Source of the DNA: Iamia majanohamensis
GTDB taxonomy: Bacteria > Actinomycetota > Acidimicrobiia > Acidimicrobiales > Iamiaceae
Length of the DNA: 64,000 nucleotides
Assembly (NCBI RefSeq): GCF_028532485.1
Contig: NZ_CP116942.1
Coordinates: 2,480,001 to 2,544,000 of the forward strand
Reading direction: 5' to 3'
Shown here: piece by piece, positions 25,253 through 34,529 of the stretch
Layout: each line of letters begins with the position of its first letter
How positions within the stretch are numbered: position 1 is the first letter of the stretch
Notes under the pieces: generated by a model
Told to the model about the DNA's origin: nothing
Databases searched by the model: none
Seen by the model: only the letters and a program-made list of their open reading frames with translations
Made by a program: the position numbers and the translations under genes

Positions 25253-27268
25253 ATGCCCAACCGCCTGGCCGACGAGACCAGCCCCTACCTGCGCCAGCAC
25301 GCCGAGAACCCGGTCGACTGGTGGCCGTGGGGCGACGACGCCCTGGCCGAGGCCCGCCGGCGCGACGTCCCGGTGCTGCTGTCGATCGGGTACTCGGCCT
25401 GCCACTGGTGCCACGTGATGGCCCACGAGTCCTTCGAGGACGAGGCCGTCGCCGAGGTCGTCAACGACCTCTTCGTCCCGGTCAAGGTCGACCGCGAGGA
25501 GCGCCCCGACGTCGACGCCGTCTACATGGAGGCGACCCAGGCCATGACCCGCTCGGGGGGCTGGCCCATGACCGTCTTCCTCACCCCCGACGGCGCCCCG
25601 TTCTTCTGCGGCACCTACTTCCCCCCGGAGCGGCGCCAGGGCATGCCCGGCTTCCTCGACGTGTGCCGGGCCATCGACGAGGCCTGGCGGGAGCGGCGCG
25701 ACGACGTGGCCCAGCAGGCCGGGGCCCTCTCCGAGCACCTCCAGCGCACCCTCTCGGCCCCGCCCGGGGCCAACCCGGTCCCGGGTCGGGAGGCGGTCGA
25801 CGCGGCCGTGGCCGGCCTGCTGGAGGTCCACGACGACGTCCGGGGCGGCTTCGGCGGCGCGCCCAAGTTCCCGCAGCCGGCGTCGGTCGAGCTCCTGCTG
25901 CGCCGGGCCGCCGGCCCCGACGACGACGGCTCCGCGCTGCGGGCTGCGACCACGACCCTCGACGCCATGGCCGCGGGCGGCATCTACGACCACCTGGGCG
26001 GCGGCTTCGCCCGCTACTCGGTCGACGCCCGGTGGCTGGCCCCGCACTTCGAGAAGATGCTCTACGACCAGGCCCTGCTCATCCGCTCCTACCTGCACGC
26101 CTGGCAGCTCACCGGGGCGGCGCGCCACCGCCAGGTGCTGGACGAGACCATCACCTACGTGCTCCGCGACCTCCGCCACCCCGGCGGCGGCTTCTACTCG
26201 GCCGAGGACGCCGACAGCGAGGGCGAGGAGGGCCGGTTCTACCTCTGGACCCCCGACCAGGTCCGGGCCGCCCTGGGCCCCGACGAGGCCGACGCGGCCA
26301 TCGACTGGTGGGGCGTCACCCCGGAGGGCAACTTCGAGGGCCGCACCATCCTCAACCGCCTCCACGCCCCGGGCGCCATCGAGCGCCCGCCGCTCATCCA
26401 GGACTGCCGCATCCGCCTCTTCGACGTCCGCGCCGAGCGGATCCGGCCCGGCCTCGACGACAAGGTCCTCACCGAGTGGAACGGCCTCATGCTGTCGTCG
26501 CTCGCCGAGGCCGCCGCCGCCACCGGCAACCGGGTGTGGCTGGAGGCCGCGGTGGCCACCGGCGAGTTCCTCTGCGCCCGGCTCCGCACCCCCGAGGGAC
26601 GGTGGCTGCGCTCCTGGCAGGGCTCCCACGACGACCCCGACGACCCGGGCCGGGCCCACACCGACGCCTTCGCCGCCGACCACGCCGCCCTCGTCGACGG
26701 CTTCACCCGGCTGGCCGAGGCCACCGGCGAGGCCCGGTGGATCGCCGTGGCCCGGGCCACCGCGGACGTGCTCCTGGCCCTCTTCCGGGACGAGGAGGGC
26801 TCCGGCTTCTTCACCACCGGTGTCGACGCCCCGCCCCTCGTGGCCCGCCCCAAGGACCTCCAGGACGGCGCCGTGCCCAGCGCCAACAGCAGCGCGGCCT
26901 GGGCCCTGCTGCGCCTGGCCGCCCTCACCGGCGACGACCGCTACCGCACCGCCGCGGAGGAGGTGCTGGCCCTGCTGGGGCCGCTGGTGGCCGAGCACGG
27001 CGCCGCCTTCGCCCACCTCGCCGCCGCCCTCGACCTCCACGCCGCGGGCACCACCGAGGTGGTCGTGCCGGGCGACGCGCCCGAGCTGCTCGCCGAGGTG
27101 CACGGCCGCTGGCTGCCCGACGCGGTGGTGGCCTGGGGCGAGGACTACCCCTCGCCGCTGTGGGAGGGGCGTCGGGCCGGCCTGGCCTACGTCTGTCGGG
27201 ACCACGCCTGCGGCCTCCCGGCCGAGGACCCGGCCACCCTCCGGGCCCAGCTCGACGCCGCCGGCTGA
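25253..27268 (+). CDS. DUF255 thioredoxin-fold protein (YyaL/SSP411 family)
   Basis: 671 residues, usual length. N-terminal thioredoxin-like domain: [20 protein letters not shown], then [17 protein letters not shown] with the CxxC pair (CHWC), [10 protein letters not shown], and [13 protein letters not shown]. The remainder is an (alpha/alpha)6 barrel resembling N-acylglucosamine 2-epimerase folds: [57 protein letters not shown]. The family occurs in all domains of life; its biochemical role is unsettled. No clear operon partner; a strong hairpin follows the stop. Confidence 0.93.
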   Translation: MPNRLADETSPYLRQHAENPVDWWPWGDDALAEARRRDVPVLLSIGYSACHWCHVMAHESFEDEAVAEVVNDLFVPVKVDREERPDVDAVYMEATQAMTRSGGWPMTVFLTPDGAPFFCGTYFPPERRQGMPGFLDVCRAIDEAWRERRDDVAQQAGALSEHLQRTLSAPPGANPVPGREAVDAAVAGLLEVHDDVRGGFGGAPKFPQPASVELLLRRAAGPDDDGSALRAATTTLDAMAAGGIYDHLGGGFARYSVDARWLAPHFEKMLYDQALLIRSYLHAWQLTGAARHRQVLDETITYVLRDLRHPGGGFYSAEDADSEGEEGRFYLWTPDQVRAALGPDEADAAIDWWGVTPEGNFEGRTILNRLHAPGAIERPPLIQDCRIRLFDVRAERIRPGLDDKVLTEWNGLMLSSLAEAAAATGNRVWLEAAVATGEFLCARLRTPEGRWLRSWQGSHDDPDDPGRAHTDAFAADHAALVDGFTRLAEATGEARWIAVARATADVLLALFRDEEGSGFFTTGVDAPPLVARPKDLQDGAVPSANSSAAWALLRLAALTGDDRYRTAAEEVLALLGPLVAEHGAAFAHLAAALDLHAAGTTEVVVPGDAPELLAEVHGRWLPDAVVAWGEDYPSPLWEGRRAGLAYVCRDHACGLPAEDPATLRAQLDAAG

Positions 27269-27295
27269 CCCCGGTCACCCGTGCCCGGGCGCGAG

Positions 27296-27325
27296 CCGGC
27301 CCGGTCGCCGAGGCGACCGGGCCGG
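27296..27325. terminator. Strong GC-rich hairpin between convergent genes
   Basis: Perfect 13-bp stem (CCGGCCCGGTCGC and its complement) with a CGAG tetraloop, without a T run. It lies in the 126-bp gap between the DUF255 and Rpf-like genes and can serve both directions. Confidence 0.7.
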
Positions 27326-27366
27326 ACGCCGACGGGGCCCCGGGGGAAGGGCTCCGTCGACAGAGG

Positions 27367-27384
27367 GACCTGCGGGTGCAGGTC
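27367..27384 (-). terminator. Small hairpin after the Rpf-like gene
   Basis: GACCTGC-GGGT-GCAGGTC, 7-bp perfect stem, ten bases beyond the TAG of the Rpf-like gene on the minus strand. Confidence 0.5.
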
Positions 27385-27394
27385 GAGGGGTCGG

Positions 27395-28120
27395 CTAGCG
27401 CAGCCCCAGCTGGCTGGAGCAGGAGGGCCACGCGCCCCAGCCCTGCGAGGCCAGCACGCGCTCGGCGATGGCGATCTGGGCCGAGCGGCTGTTCTCGTGG
27501 GGCATGCCCGAGCCGCCGAAGCCCTGCCAGGTCGACAGCGAGAACTGCAGGCCGCCGTAGTAGCCGTTGCCGGTGTTGATGGACCAGTCGCCACCCGACT
27601 CGCACTGGGCGAGGGCGTCCCACTGGCCGCCACCGCCGCCCGAGGGGGCGGGGGCGTCGGACTCGGGGGCAGGCTCGGGAGCGGCCTCCTCGGCCGCCTC
27701 CTCGGCGGCCTCCTGGGCGGCAGCCTCCTCGGCGGCCTGCTGGCGGGCAGCCTCGGCCGCGTCGTGGGCCACGGCCGCGGAGAACCAGGCCTCGGCGTCC
27801 TGCTGCTGCTTGACGAGGGTCAGCACCAGCACGCGCTTGTCGTGCTCGGAGGGGCCCTTCTCGGTCTGGGCCCGGTCGAGGTCCGGGGCGGTGGGCGCCT
27901 CGGCGGCGACCTCCTGGCGCACCGGGACGGTGGCGGTGGGGGTGGCCTCGTCGGTGCTGCCCTGGTCGGCGGCTGCGGGCCCGAGGGCCGCAGCGAGGGC
28001 CAGGGACACTGCGGCCGCGCCGGTGGCGAGCCGTGTCCGCCGGCGACGGCGGCGGGCGCCTTCCGGCGCGGTGGGACTCGGAGGGCGTTCGGCTGAACGC
28101 GCCTGGGGGGTTGCGTCCAT
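27395..28120 (-). CDS. Resuscitation-promoting-factor-like transglycosylase
   Basis: 241 residues from ATG 28120 (GGAGAC six bases upstream; a start at 28138 is less likely). Arg-rich n-region and hydrophobic signal ([20 protein letters not shown]), a Pro/Ala/Glu-rich spacer with an alanine-glutamate coiled segment, and a C-terminal Rpf domain of about 75 residues: [20 protein letters not shown] (catalytic Glu after Cys), [37 protein letters not shown]. Rpf proteins are lysozyme-like enzymes that cleave peptidoglycan and help dormant cells resume growth. The two Cys should form the conserved disulfide. A CRP-type palindrome lies upstream. Confidence 0.92.
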   Translation of the reverse strand: MDATPQARSAERPPSPTAPEGARRRRRRTRLATGAAAVSLALAAALGPAAADQGSTDEATPTATVPVRQEVAAEAPTAPDLDRAQTEKGPSEHDKRVLVLTLVKQQQDAEAWFSAAVAHDAAEAARQQAAEEAAAQEAAEEAAEEAAPEPAPESDAPAPSGGGGGQWDALAQCESGGDWSINTGNGYYGGLQFSLSTWQGFGGSGMPHENSRSAQIAIAERVLASQGWGAWPSCSSQLGLR

Positions 28121-28170
28121 GGGGACGTCTCCTTGCATCGGGGATCACTGCACCCCGACGGTCGGGATTT

Positions 28171-28186
28171 CGTGAACACGTTCACG
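28171..28186. promoter_or_regulatory. CRP/GlxR-type palindrome upstream of the Rpf-like gene
   Basis: CGTGAACACGTTCACG is a GTGA-N6-TCAC palindrome with 7-bp arms, about 50 bp before the ATG at 28120, in a 200-bp leader with lower GC content. It matches the half-sites of CRP/FNR-family regulators. Mycobacterial CRP and corynebacterial GlxR are known to control rpf genes. Confidence 0.55.
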
Positions 28187-28305
28187 AGTGGCCGGGGCAG
28201 GACGGCAGTGTGGCCCCTCGACCCCCGTTTCGTAACGTCATCGCAACGTGAAGTTGGGCACACGTCAAGGAATCCCTGCTCACAGGGTCGAGACGGTCAC
28301 CTCTT

Positions 28306-28320
28306 CGCAACGTTGTTGCG
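28306..28320. repeat. Inverted repeat between nitroreductase and Rpf-like genes
   Basis: CGCAAC-GTT-GTTGCG, 6-bp arms, directly beyond the nitroreductase stop on the minus strand and far upstream of the Rpf-like gene. It could be a weak terminator or an operator. Confidence 0.35.
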
Positions 28321-28932
28321 TCACTCCGGGGCCCAACGGCCCCGGCGGACCACCTCGGCGAGCGGGGGTCGGGGACGCCCGGCCGAGCGCCCCGGGCGGT
28401 CCCCGGCGGCGGGGTGGCCGAGGGCCACGGTGCCCGCCGCCCGCCACCCCTCGGGCACGCCGTGGGCGGCCAGGAGGGCGTCCTCGGCGGCGAAGAGTCC
28501 GAACAGGCACGCCCCCAGGCCGACGTCGACCGCCCCCAGCAGCAGGGTCTGCACCGCGGCGCCGGCGTCGACCCACCAGTAGGGCACCGGCCAGGCCCCG
28601 GTCCCCTCCCCCAGGCCCGTGGCCGCCTTGTCGGCCTCGGCGTAGCGGGCCACGTAGGCCTCCGGGTCGACGAGCACCACGACCAGGGCGGGGGCGACGA
28701 GCAGGCCGGGCCAGGCGAAGCGGGCCCGCCGGTCGGCCGGGAGGGTCAGGTCCCAGTAGCCGGCGACGGCCGCGGGGGTGTCGAGCACCAGGAAGCGGGT
28801 GCCCTGGGCGTTGCCCGCCGAGGGCGCCCGGCGGGCCGCGTCGAGCAGGCCGTCGAGCACGGGGGCGGCCACCGGCTGGTCGGTGAAGGCGCGCACCATG
28901 CGCCGGCGGCGCACCGCGTCGGAGAGCTCCAT
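28321..28932 (-). CDS. Nitroreductase-family flavoprotein
   Basis: 203 residues. FMN-binding pattern of the nitroreductase superfamily: DAVRRRRMVRAFTDQPV at the N-terminus (Arg cluster for the phosphate), ARRAPSAGNAQGTRFLVL, WWVDAGAAVQTLLLGAVDVGLGACLFG and a C-terminal LGHPAAGDRPGRS. These enzymes reduce nitro compounds, quinones or enones with NAD(P)H; here the type is close to F420- or FMN-dependent actinobacterial homologues, but the cofactor is not certain. 40 bp downstream of the next gene upstream (hypothetical at 28973-29641), so possibly co-transcribed. Confidence 0.9.
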   Translation of the reverse strand: MELSDAVRRRRMVRAFTDQPVAAPVLDGLLDAARRAPSAGNAQGTRFLVLDTPAAVAGYWDLTLPADRRARFAWPGLLVAPALVVVLVDPEAYVARYAEADKAATGLGEGTGAWPVPYWWVDAGAAVQTLLLGAVDVGLGACLFGLFAAEDALLAAHGVPEGWRAAGTVALGHPAAGDRPGRSAGRPRPPLAEVVRRGRWAPE

Positions 28933-28972
28933 GGTCGGGGGGCGTCGCCCGGGTCGGGCGCGGGGCCGCGAC

Positions 28973-29641
28973 CTACAGCAGCTTCACCAGGTCGTCGGCG
29001 AGGGCCCAGCCGAAGGCGACCAGGGCGTCGCCCCGCTCCTCGTCGACGTCGTCGAAGAGGGCGACCACGTCGGCGTCGATGGCCTCGGGCTTGGCGCTGT
29101 CGTGGTCGAGCACCAGGGCCGGGACCTCGGAGCCGGTGATGGTGAAGGCCCGCTCGTCGTAGGCCTCGGCCGGGGTGCCGAAGCGCTTGGCCAGCCGGCG
29201 GCCCCAGGCCCGCTCCTCGCCGGTGGCGACGTAGTCGGGCCGGGGGACGATGTCGTCGAGGTTGCGGAAGGCGTCGAAGCCCGAGGCGGTGGCCAGGCGG
29301 GCGCCGACCAGGACGTCCTCGTCGGGGAAGGCCAGCACGGCCCGGCGCAGCTGGTCGGCCATCATCTGGCGCAGCACCGTGTCGCGCTTGGAGGTCCGCT
29401 TGATGGAGGCGAGGCCGATCAGGAGGCTGGGCGTGCCCCCGATGCGCTCGAGGGTGCAGAAGGAGAAGCCCTTCAGGCGGTCGTTCTCGCGAGCCAGGGT
29501 GACGAGCACCCACTCCTCGACCAGCTTCGAGAGCAGACCGGCCTCGTAGGCCCGGGGGCCTGAGGCGCAGAGGTCGGCCATCTCGGCCAGCTCTGAATCC
29601 GAGAGAGCGGTGCAGTCCTTGGTCTCGACCTCGGTGGCCAT
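28973..29641 (-). CDS. Conserved-looking hypothetical protein (possible GNAT-like fold)
   Basis: 222 residues from ATG 29641, with GGAGG twelve bases upstream. Well-behaved soluble protein with coding-type third positions. Segments such as GFSFCTLERIGGTPSLLIGLASI followed by KRTSKRDTVLRQMMADQLRRAVLAFP recall the beta-strand then pyrophosphate-binding helix of GNAT acetyltransferases, but the R/QxxGxG/A loop is not clear. No family recognised with confidence. Sits between dnaE and the nitroreductase gene on the same strand. Confidence 0.65.
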   Translation of the reverse strand: MATEVETKDCTALSDSELAEMADLCASGPRAYEAGLLSKLVEEWVLVTLARENDRLKGFSFCTLERIGGTPSLLIGLASIKRTSKRDTVLRQMMADQLRRAVLAFPDEDVLVGARLATASGFDAFRNLDDIVPRPDYVATGEERAWGRRLAKRFGTPAEAYDERAFTITGSEVPALVLDHDSAKPEAIDADVVALFDDVDEERGDALVAFGWALADDLVKLL

Positions 29642-29735
29642 CGGTGTGTCAACCCTCCGGGAGCGGGCGTAGGGGGCCCGACAAGTCCAGTCGGCCCGGC
29701 GCCGCCGTGCAACTCGACACACCCCCGCCCGGTGG

Positions 29736-29760
29736 GCGACGCCCCTGCGCAGGGCGTCGC
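29736..29760 (-). terminator. Hairpin downstream of dnaE
   Basis: GCGACGCCC / GGGCGTCGC, 9-bp perfect stem with a seven-base loop, 37 bp after the dnaE stop on the minus strand; no T run. The dnaE to 28973-29641 gap (155 bp) otherwise shows only the upstream signals of the next gene. Confidence 0.55.
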
Positions 29761-29796
29761 GGCCCCGGCGGACCGGCCCCGTCCGGGCCGGCGCCC

Positions 29797-32700
29797 TCAG
29801 CCGACGAGGCAGTCGGCGCCGAAGACGACCCGCAGCTCGGCCACCAGCCCCGAGCCCCGGTCGACCGACCAGCCGTCGGGCAGGCGGACCACCTGCTCCC
29901 CCACGTGGAGGTAGACGGTGGAGTCGCCCGGGAAGCGCACGAGCAGGTCCTTCAGGTCGCGCACCCGCTGGTCGGAGAGGTGGTGGGGCGGCACCCGGAG
30001 CCGCAGGGGCGGGTCGTCGGAGAGGTCCTCGCAGGGCGTGACCTCCATGGCGATCAGCTTGGGCTGGTCGTCGCGCATGTCGAGGCGGGCCTTCATGGTG
30101 ACGACCAGGTCGTCGGCCAGGACGTGGCCGATGGCCTCGAAGGTGCGGGGGAACACGGTGACCTCGAGGCTGGCCTCCAGGTCCTCCAGCACGAACACGG
30201 CCATGCGTGCGTTGGCCTTGGTGAACTTGTGCTGGAGGCCGGTGATGACCCCGCCCACGGTGACCACCTTGTCGCGCTTCTCCCGCCCCCCGCCGGAGGG
30301 CGGTGCGACCTCGGTGGCCTCCCCCGCCTCGGCCGCCTCGGCCCGCTCGATGAGCTCGCGGAGGGAGCAGTCGGTGCGCCGGGCCAGGGCGTCCTCCAGG
30401 CCCATGATCGGGTGGTCGGAGACGTAGAGGCCGAGCATCTCCTTCTCGAAGCGCAGCTTCTCGGTCTTGTCGAACTCGACGTCGGGGATCGGGGGGCGGT
30501 CGTCGAACGACGGCCCGTCGCCGCCGGGGGCGTCGTCGAAGAGCGACATGACGCCCTGGTCCTCCTGGCGGCGCCGGGAGAGGGTCATGTCGATGATGGG
30601 CTCGAACACCTGGAGCAGCCCCTTGCGGGGGTGGCCCAGGGAGTCGAAGCCGCCGGCCTTGATGAGCGACTCGATGGCCCGCTTGTTGAGCACCGGCAGG
30701 GGCACGCGGTCGCAGAAGTCGCAGAAGTCGGCGTAGGGGCCGTTGGCCTCCCGCTCGTCGACCATCTGGGCCACGATGGCGGCGCCCACGTTGCGGACCG
30801 CGGAGAGCCCGAAGGGGATGGCCTCGGTGCCGTCCTCCAGGCGCACGGGCACGAAGTCGGCCTTCGACCGGTTCACGTCGGCGACCAGGACCCTGATGCC
30901 CGAGATCCGGCACTCGTTCAGGTAGACCGCGGCCTTCTCGAGGTTGGCCTTCACGCTGGTCAGCAGGGCCGCCAGGTACTCGATGCGGTGGTTCGCCTTG
31001 AGGTAGGCCGTCTGGTAGGCGACGAACCCGTAGCCGAACGAGTGGCTCTTGTTGAAGGCGTAGTCGGCGAAGTTCTCGATGATGTCGAACAGCTCGGTGC
31101 CGAGGTCGCGGCCGTAGCCCGCGGTCTCGCACCCGTCGACGAACTTCGAGCGCTCCTTGGCCATGATCTCGCGGTTCTTCTTGCCGCAGGCTTTGCGCAG
31201 GTTGTCGGCGTCGGCCAGCGAGTAGCCGGCGAACTGCTGGCTCACCCGCATCACCGACTCCTGGTAGATCATCAGGCCGTAGGTGTCGGAGAGCAGCTCC
31301 TTGGCGTCGGGGTGGAAGAACTCGACCGGGCGCCGCTCGTTCTTGCGGTCGGCGTAGTCGACGTGCATGTTCACGCCCATGGGCCCGGGGCGGTAGAGCG
31401 CGACGAGGGCGCACACGTCCTCGAAGGTGGTGGGGGCGAGCTGGCGCAGCAGCTGGCGCAGGCCGCCGCCCTCCATCTGGAACACGCCGATGGAGTCGCC
31501 CCGGCGCAGCATCTCGAAGGTGGGCTCGTCGTCGAGGGGCGGGTCGTCGATGTCGACGTCGATGCCCCGGAAGTCCTTGATGAGGGCGAGCGCGTCGGTG
31601 ATCACGTCGAGGTTGCGCAGGCCCAGGAAGTCCATCTTGAGCAGGCCCAGGGCCTCGACGTTGCCCATCTCGTACTGGGTGACGACCGGCGCCTCCTCGA
31701 GGGTCTGCCCCGGCCCCGGCTTGCGCTGGATGGGCAGGTACTCGGTGAGCGACTCGTCGGTGATGACCACCGCGGCGGCGTGGATGCCGTCCTGGCGGCG
31801 GAGGCCCTCGAGGCTCTTGGCCACGTCGACCACCCGGGCCACGTCGGGGTCGGCCTCGTACATGCCCCGCAGCTCGGCCGCCCGCTGGTAGCCGTCGACG
31901 AACTTCTCGTGCTCCTCCAGGCAGGCGTAGAGGGGCGTGTCGCGGCCCATGACGAGCGGCGGCATGGCCTTGGCCACCTTGTCGCCCACCGCGTAGGGCA
32001 GCCCCAGCACGCGGGCCGCGTCGCGCACCGCGGCCCGGGCCTTGATGGTCGAGAAGGTGACGATCTGGGCCACGTGGTCGCGGCCGTAGCGCTCGGCCGC
32101 GTAGCGGATCATCTCGTCCCGGTAGCGGGAGTCGAAGTCCATGTCGATGTCGGGCATCGACACCCGGCTGGGGTTGAGGAAGCGCTCGAAGAGCAGGTCG
32201 TAGCGGATGGGGTCGAGGTCGGTGATGCGCAGGCAGTAGGCCACCGCGCAGCCGGCCGCGCTCCCCCGCCCGGGACCGACCCGGATGCCCATGTCGCGGG
32301 CGTGCTTGATGAGGTCCCAGGTGATGAGGAAGTAGGCCGAGAACCCCATGTCGTCGATGATCTGGAGCTCGTAGGCCAGGCGCTCGACCACCTTGTCGGG
32401 GAGGTCACCGCCCCAGCGCTGCCGCGCCCCCTCGAAGGTGAGGTGGCGGAGGTAGTCGGTGTCGGAGGCGAAGCCCTCCGGCAGCGGAAAGCTCGGCAGC
32501 TTGGGCTTGCCGCCCATGTCGATGGTGACGTCGGCCCGCTCGGCGATCCAGAGCGAGTTGTCGCAGGCCACCTCGACGTCGCGGAACAGGTGGCGCATCT
32601 CGGCCGCCGACTTCAGGTAGTGGCCGCCGCCCTTGAACTTGAAGCGCTCGTTCTCGCTCTGGGCGATGAGGGCGCCGGTCTGCACGCAGAGCAGGGCGTC

Positions 32701-33396
32701 GTGGCCCTCGGCGTCGTCGGCGTGGGTGTAGTGGCTGTCGTTGGTGGCGAGCAGCGGGGCCCCGATGCGCCGGGCGATGTCGATGAGCTTGGGGTTGGTG
32801 CGGTGCTGCTCGGGGATGCCGTGGTCCTGCAGCTCCACGAAGAGGTTGTCGCGCCCGAAGATCTCCTGGAGCCGGGCCGCCTTCATGAGCGCGCCCTTCT
32901 CGTCGCCGTTCAGCAGCGACTGGAGCACGTGGCCGCCGAGGCAGCCGGTGGTGGCGATGACCCCCTCGGCGTGGTCGGCGAGGGTCTCCCAGTCGACCTT
33001 GGGCTTGCGGTAGTAGCCCTCCATGAAGGCCCGGGACGACAGCTGGATGAGGTTCCGGTAGCCGACGTCGCTCTCGGCCAGGAGGGTGAGGTGGTAGTAG
33101 GCCTTCTTGCCGCCGTCGCCCTCGCCACCGGTGTCGTCGACCTTGCCCCGGGTCTGGATGCGCTCGGTGCGGTGCTCGTGGGCCATGTAGGCCTCGAACC
33201 CGAGCACCGGGTTGATCCCGTGGTCGCGGCAGGCCTTGTAGAAGGGCAGGACGCCGTACATGTTGCCGTGGTCGGTGATGCCCAGCGCGGGCTGCCCGTC
33301 GGCCGCGGCGGCCGCCACCACCTGCTCGATCCGCGACGCCCCGTCGAGCATCGAGTACTCGGTGTGGGTGTGCAGGTGGGTGAACGAGTCGCCCAC
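29797..33396 (-). CDS. dnaE: DNA polymerase III alpha subunit
   Basis: 1199 residues; replicative polymerase. Start at GTG 33396 (GDSFTHLHTHTEYSMLDG) with AGGAGG four bases upstream. N-terminal PHP domain (THLHTHTEYSMLDG, ITDHGNMYG, TNDSHYTHADD) with intact metal ligands, so intrinsic PHP exonuclease activity is plausible as shown for mycobacterial DnaE1. Palm: GPGRGSAAGCAVAYCL, MPDIDMDFDSRYRDE with the catalytic Asp pair, and a third Asp in the DMDF region's partner. Then tandem HhH, OB fold (VVTVGGVITGLQHKFTKAN) and C-terminal domain. No intein. Leader holds DnaA-box-like repeats. Confidence 0.97.
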   Translation of the reverse strand: MGDSFTHLHTHTEYSMLDGASRIEQVVAAAAADGQPALGITDHGNMYGVLPFYKACRDHGINPVLGFEAYMAHEHRTERIQTRGKVDDTGGEGDGGKKAYYHLTLLAESDVGYRNLIQLSSRAFMEGYYRKPKVDWETLADHAEGVIATTGCLGGHVLQSLLNGDEKGALMKAARLQEIFGRDNLFVELQDHGIPEQHRTNPKLIDIARRIGAPLLATNDSHYTHADDAEGHDALLCVQTGALIAQSENERFKFKGGGHYLKSAAEMRHLFRDVEVACDNSLWIAERADVTIDMGGKPKLPSFPLPEGFASDTDYLRHLTFEGARQRWGGDLPDKVVERLAYELQIIDDMGFSAYFLITWDLIKHARDMGIRVGPGRGSAAGCAVAYCLRITDLDPIRYDLLFERFLNPSRVSMPDIDMDFDSRYRDEMIRYAAERYGRDHVAQIVTFSTIKARAAVRDAARVLGLPYAVGDKVAKAMPPLVMGRDTPLYACLEEHEKFVDGYQRAAELRGMYEADPDVARVVDVAKSLEGLRRQDGIHAAAVVITDESLTEYLPIQRKPGPGQTLEEAPVVTQYEMGNVEALGLLKMDFLGLRNLDVITDALALIKDFRGIDVDIDDPPLDDEPTFEMLRRGDSIGVFQMEGGGLRQLLRQLAPTTFEDVCALVALYRPGPMGVNMHVDYADRKNERRPVEFFHPDAKELLSDTYGLMIYQESVMRVSQQFAGYSLADADNLRKACGKKNREIMAKERSKFVDGCETAGYGRDLGTELFDIIENFADYAFNKSHSFGYGFVAYQTAYLKANHRIEYLAALLTSVKANLEKAAVYLNECRISGIRVLVADVNRSKADFVPVRLEDGTEAIPFGLSAVRNVGAAIVAQMVDEREANGPYADFCDFCDRVPLPVLNKRAIESLIKAGGFDSLGHPRKGLLQVFEPIIDMTLSRRRQEDQGVMSLFDDAPGGDGPSFDDRPPIPDVEFDKTEKLRFEKEMLGLYVSDHPIMGLEDALARRTDCSLRELIERAEAAEAGEATEVAPPSGGGREKRDKVVTVGGVITGLQHKFTKANARMAVFVLEDLEASLEVTVFPRTFEAIGHVLADDLVVTMKARLDMRDDQPKLIAMEVTPCEDLSDDPPLRLRVPPHHLSDQRVRDLKDLLVRFPGDSTVYLHVGEQVVRLPDGWSVDRGSGLVAELRVVFGADCLVG

Positions 33397-33445
33397 GGGA
33401 CCTCCTGGGACCTCTGGGTGCGACCGGCAGGGGCCGACCGCGGGA

Positions 33446-33490
33446 CGGTCCACAGCGCCGTCCACAGATGTTTCCCACACCTGTGGACGA
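33446..33490. promoter_or_regulatory. Cluster of DnaA-box-like 9-mers in the dnaE leader
   Basis: Three 9-mers of form NNGTCCACA lie within 45 bp: CGGTCCACA (33446-33454), CCGTCCACA (33458-33466) and, on the other strand, TCGTCCACA (complement of 33482-33490). Two of them form a perfect 8-bp inverted repeat GTCCACAG/CTGTGGAC with a 13-base spacer. Actinobacterial DnaA boxes follow TTGTCCACA, so each matches seven of nine. On the minus strand TTGTCA with an 18-base spacer to AAACAT could be the dnaE promoter that the boxes overlap. Confidence 0.5.
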
Positions 33491-33561
33491 ATGACAACGC
33501 TGTGATTCGGACGGTACCACGCGCCTCCGCGCCCCTGACAGGCCGTAGGCCCGGCCCCGGC

Positions 33562-34461
33562 TCACCAGGGTCCCGAGGCGATCCGGTCGGCGGCGTGCAG
33601 CATCTGGCGGGCGACGGGCTGGAGCCCGACCCGGGTGGCGAGCAGGCCGGTGGACACCCGCTCGACCACGCCCCACTCCCAGATGGCACCGGCGTCGAGG
33701 CCGGTGCGGACGGCGAGCCACCGGGCCCGGTCCCGGGGCTCGCCGCGGAGGAGGTCGACGGGGTCCTCCCGCATGAGGACCCCGAGGTCGTAGGCCGGCT
33801 CGGCCAGGAGGCCGTCGGGGTCCACCAGCCGGAAGCCGTCACCGGACCGGAGGGCGTTCCACTCGTGCACGTCGCCGTGGACCAGGACGGCCCGCTCGTC
33901 GTCGTGGGCCGCGACGCGTCGCGCCGCGCACCCGAGGGCGTGGTCGACCGCGGCCTCGGAGCAGGGACGATCGAGCTCCTCCCAGGACGTCGTGATGTGG
34001 TCGACCAGCCACCGGGCCTTGTCGGCACCCGACCGCAGCCCGCAGCCCGGCGCCGGGCGCCACACCCGACGGGCGGTGTCGCACAGCACCTGCTGGCGGC
34101 GAGCGAGCGGCAGGCCCAGGGCGTGCAGCGACGGACCCAGCCGCTCGAGCAGGAGCGCACCCAGGTCGGGGTCGTCGTCGAGGAGGCGCACGCACCCGTC
34201 GCCCCCATCCAGGCGCAGCACCGTGGCCTCGTCTTGCGCGGGGTCCCCCTCCTGCGGGACCACCAGCTTCAGCACCGCGGGCGACCTGTCGTCTCCGCAC
34301 GTGACCGCCAGGACCAGGGCCTCGGTCGCGTCCGGGAAGGCGGCGCCCGGGGTCAGCCCCCAACGGGCGGACAGGGCGTCGACGACGTCGGGGAGCGTGC
34401 GCAGCCAGCCCTCGGCGCCCGCGGCCCGAGCCTTGCGCCGCACGACCTGGGGCACGTCCAT
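33562..34461 (-). CDS. APH(6)/hydroxyurea-phosphotransferase-like kinase
   Basis: 299 residues from ATG 34461 (GGGGAG six bases upstream). Kinase signatures of the APH fold: LVHGDVHEWNAL (catalytic loop, Asp and Asn) and LVDPDGLLAEPAYDLGVLMRED (here DPDG replaces DFG), the pattern of streptomycin 6-phosphotransferases. N-terminal GWLRTLPDVVDALSARWGLTPG is also shared with that family. Many chromosomal members are not proven resistance genes. It lies alone between dnaE and a variable stretch, with somewhat more relaxed codon use than neighbours. Confidence 0.85.
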   Translation of the reverse strand: MDVPQVVRRKARAAGAEGWLRTLPDVVDALSARWGLTPGAAFPDATEALVLAVTCGDDRSPAVLKLVVPQEGDPAQDEATVLRLDGGDGCVRLLDDDPDLGALLLERLGPSLHALGLPLARRQQVLCDTARRVWRPAPGCGLRSGADKARWLVDHITTSWEELDRPCSEAAVDHALGCAARRVAAHDDERAVLVHGDVHEWNALRSGDGFRLVDPDGLLAEPAYDLGVLMREDPVDLLRGEPRDRARWLAVRTGLDAGAIWEWGVVERVSTGLLATRVGLQPVARQMLHAADRIASGPW

Positions 34462-34529
34462 CACGTGCTCCCCGAGACCGGCATGGCGCGACCCTGCCAC
34501 CCCGCACCCGGGAGACCGGCGGGGTTTCG

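Noticed and set aside
27296-27325. Attachment site or IS end because of the perfect inverted repeat
   Set aside because: It sits between two convergent stops, has a tetraloop and no flanking duplication, so a terminator explains it.
28121-28320. Possible ydaO-type (c-di-AMP) riboswitch before the Rpf-like gene, as in other Actinobacteria
   Set aside because: The conserved core segments of that riboswitch could not be found on the minus strand; only the CRP-type palindrome and small repeats are evident.
33397-33561. Chromosomal origin because of DnaA-box-like repeats
   Set aside because: Only three imperfect boxes, no A/T-rich unwinding region, and neither dnaA nor dnaN is nearby; a regulatory role at dnaE is more likely.
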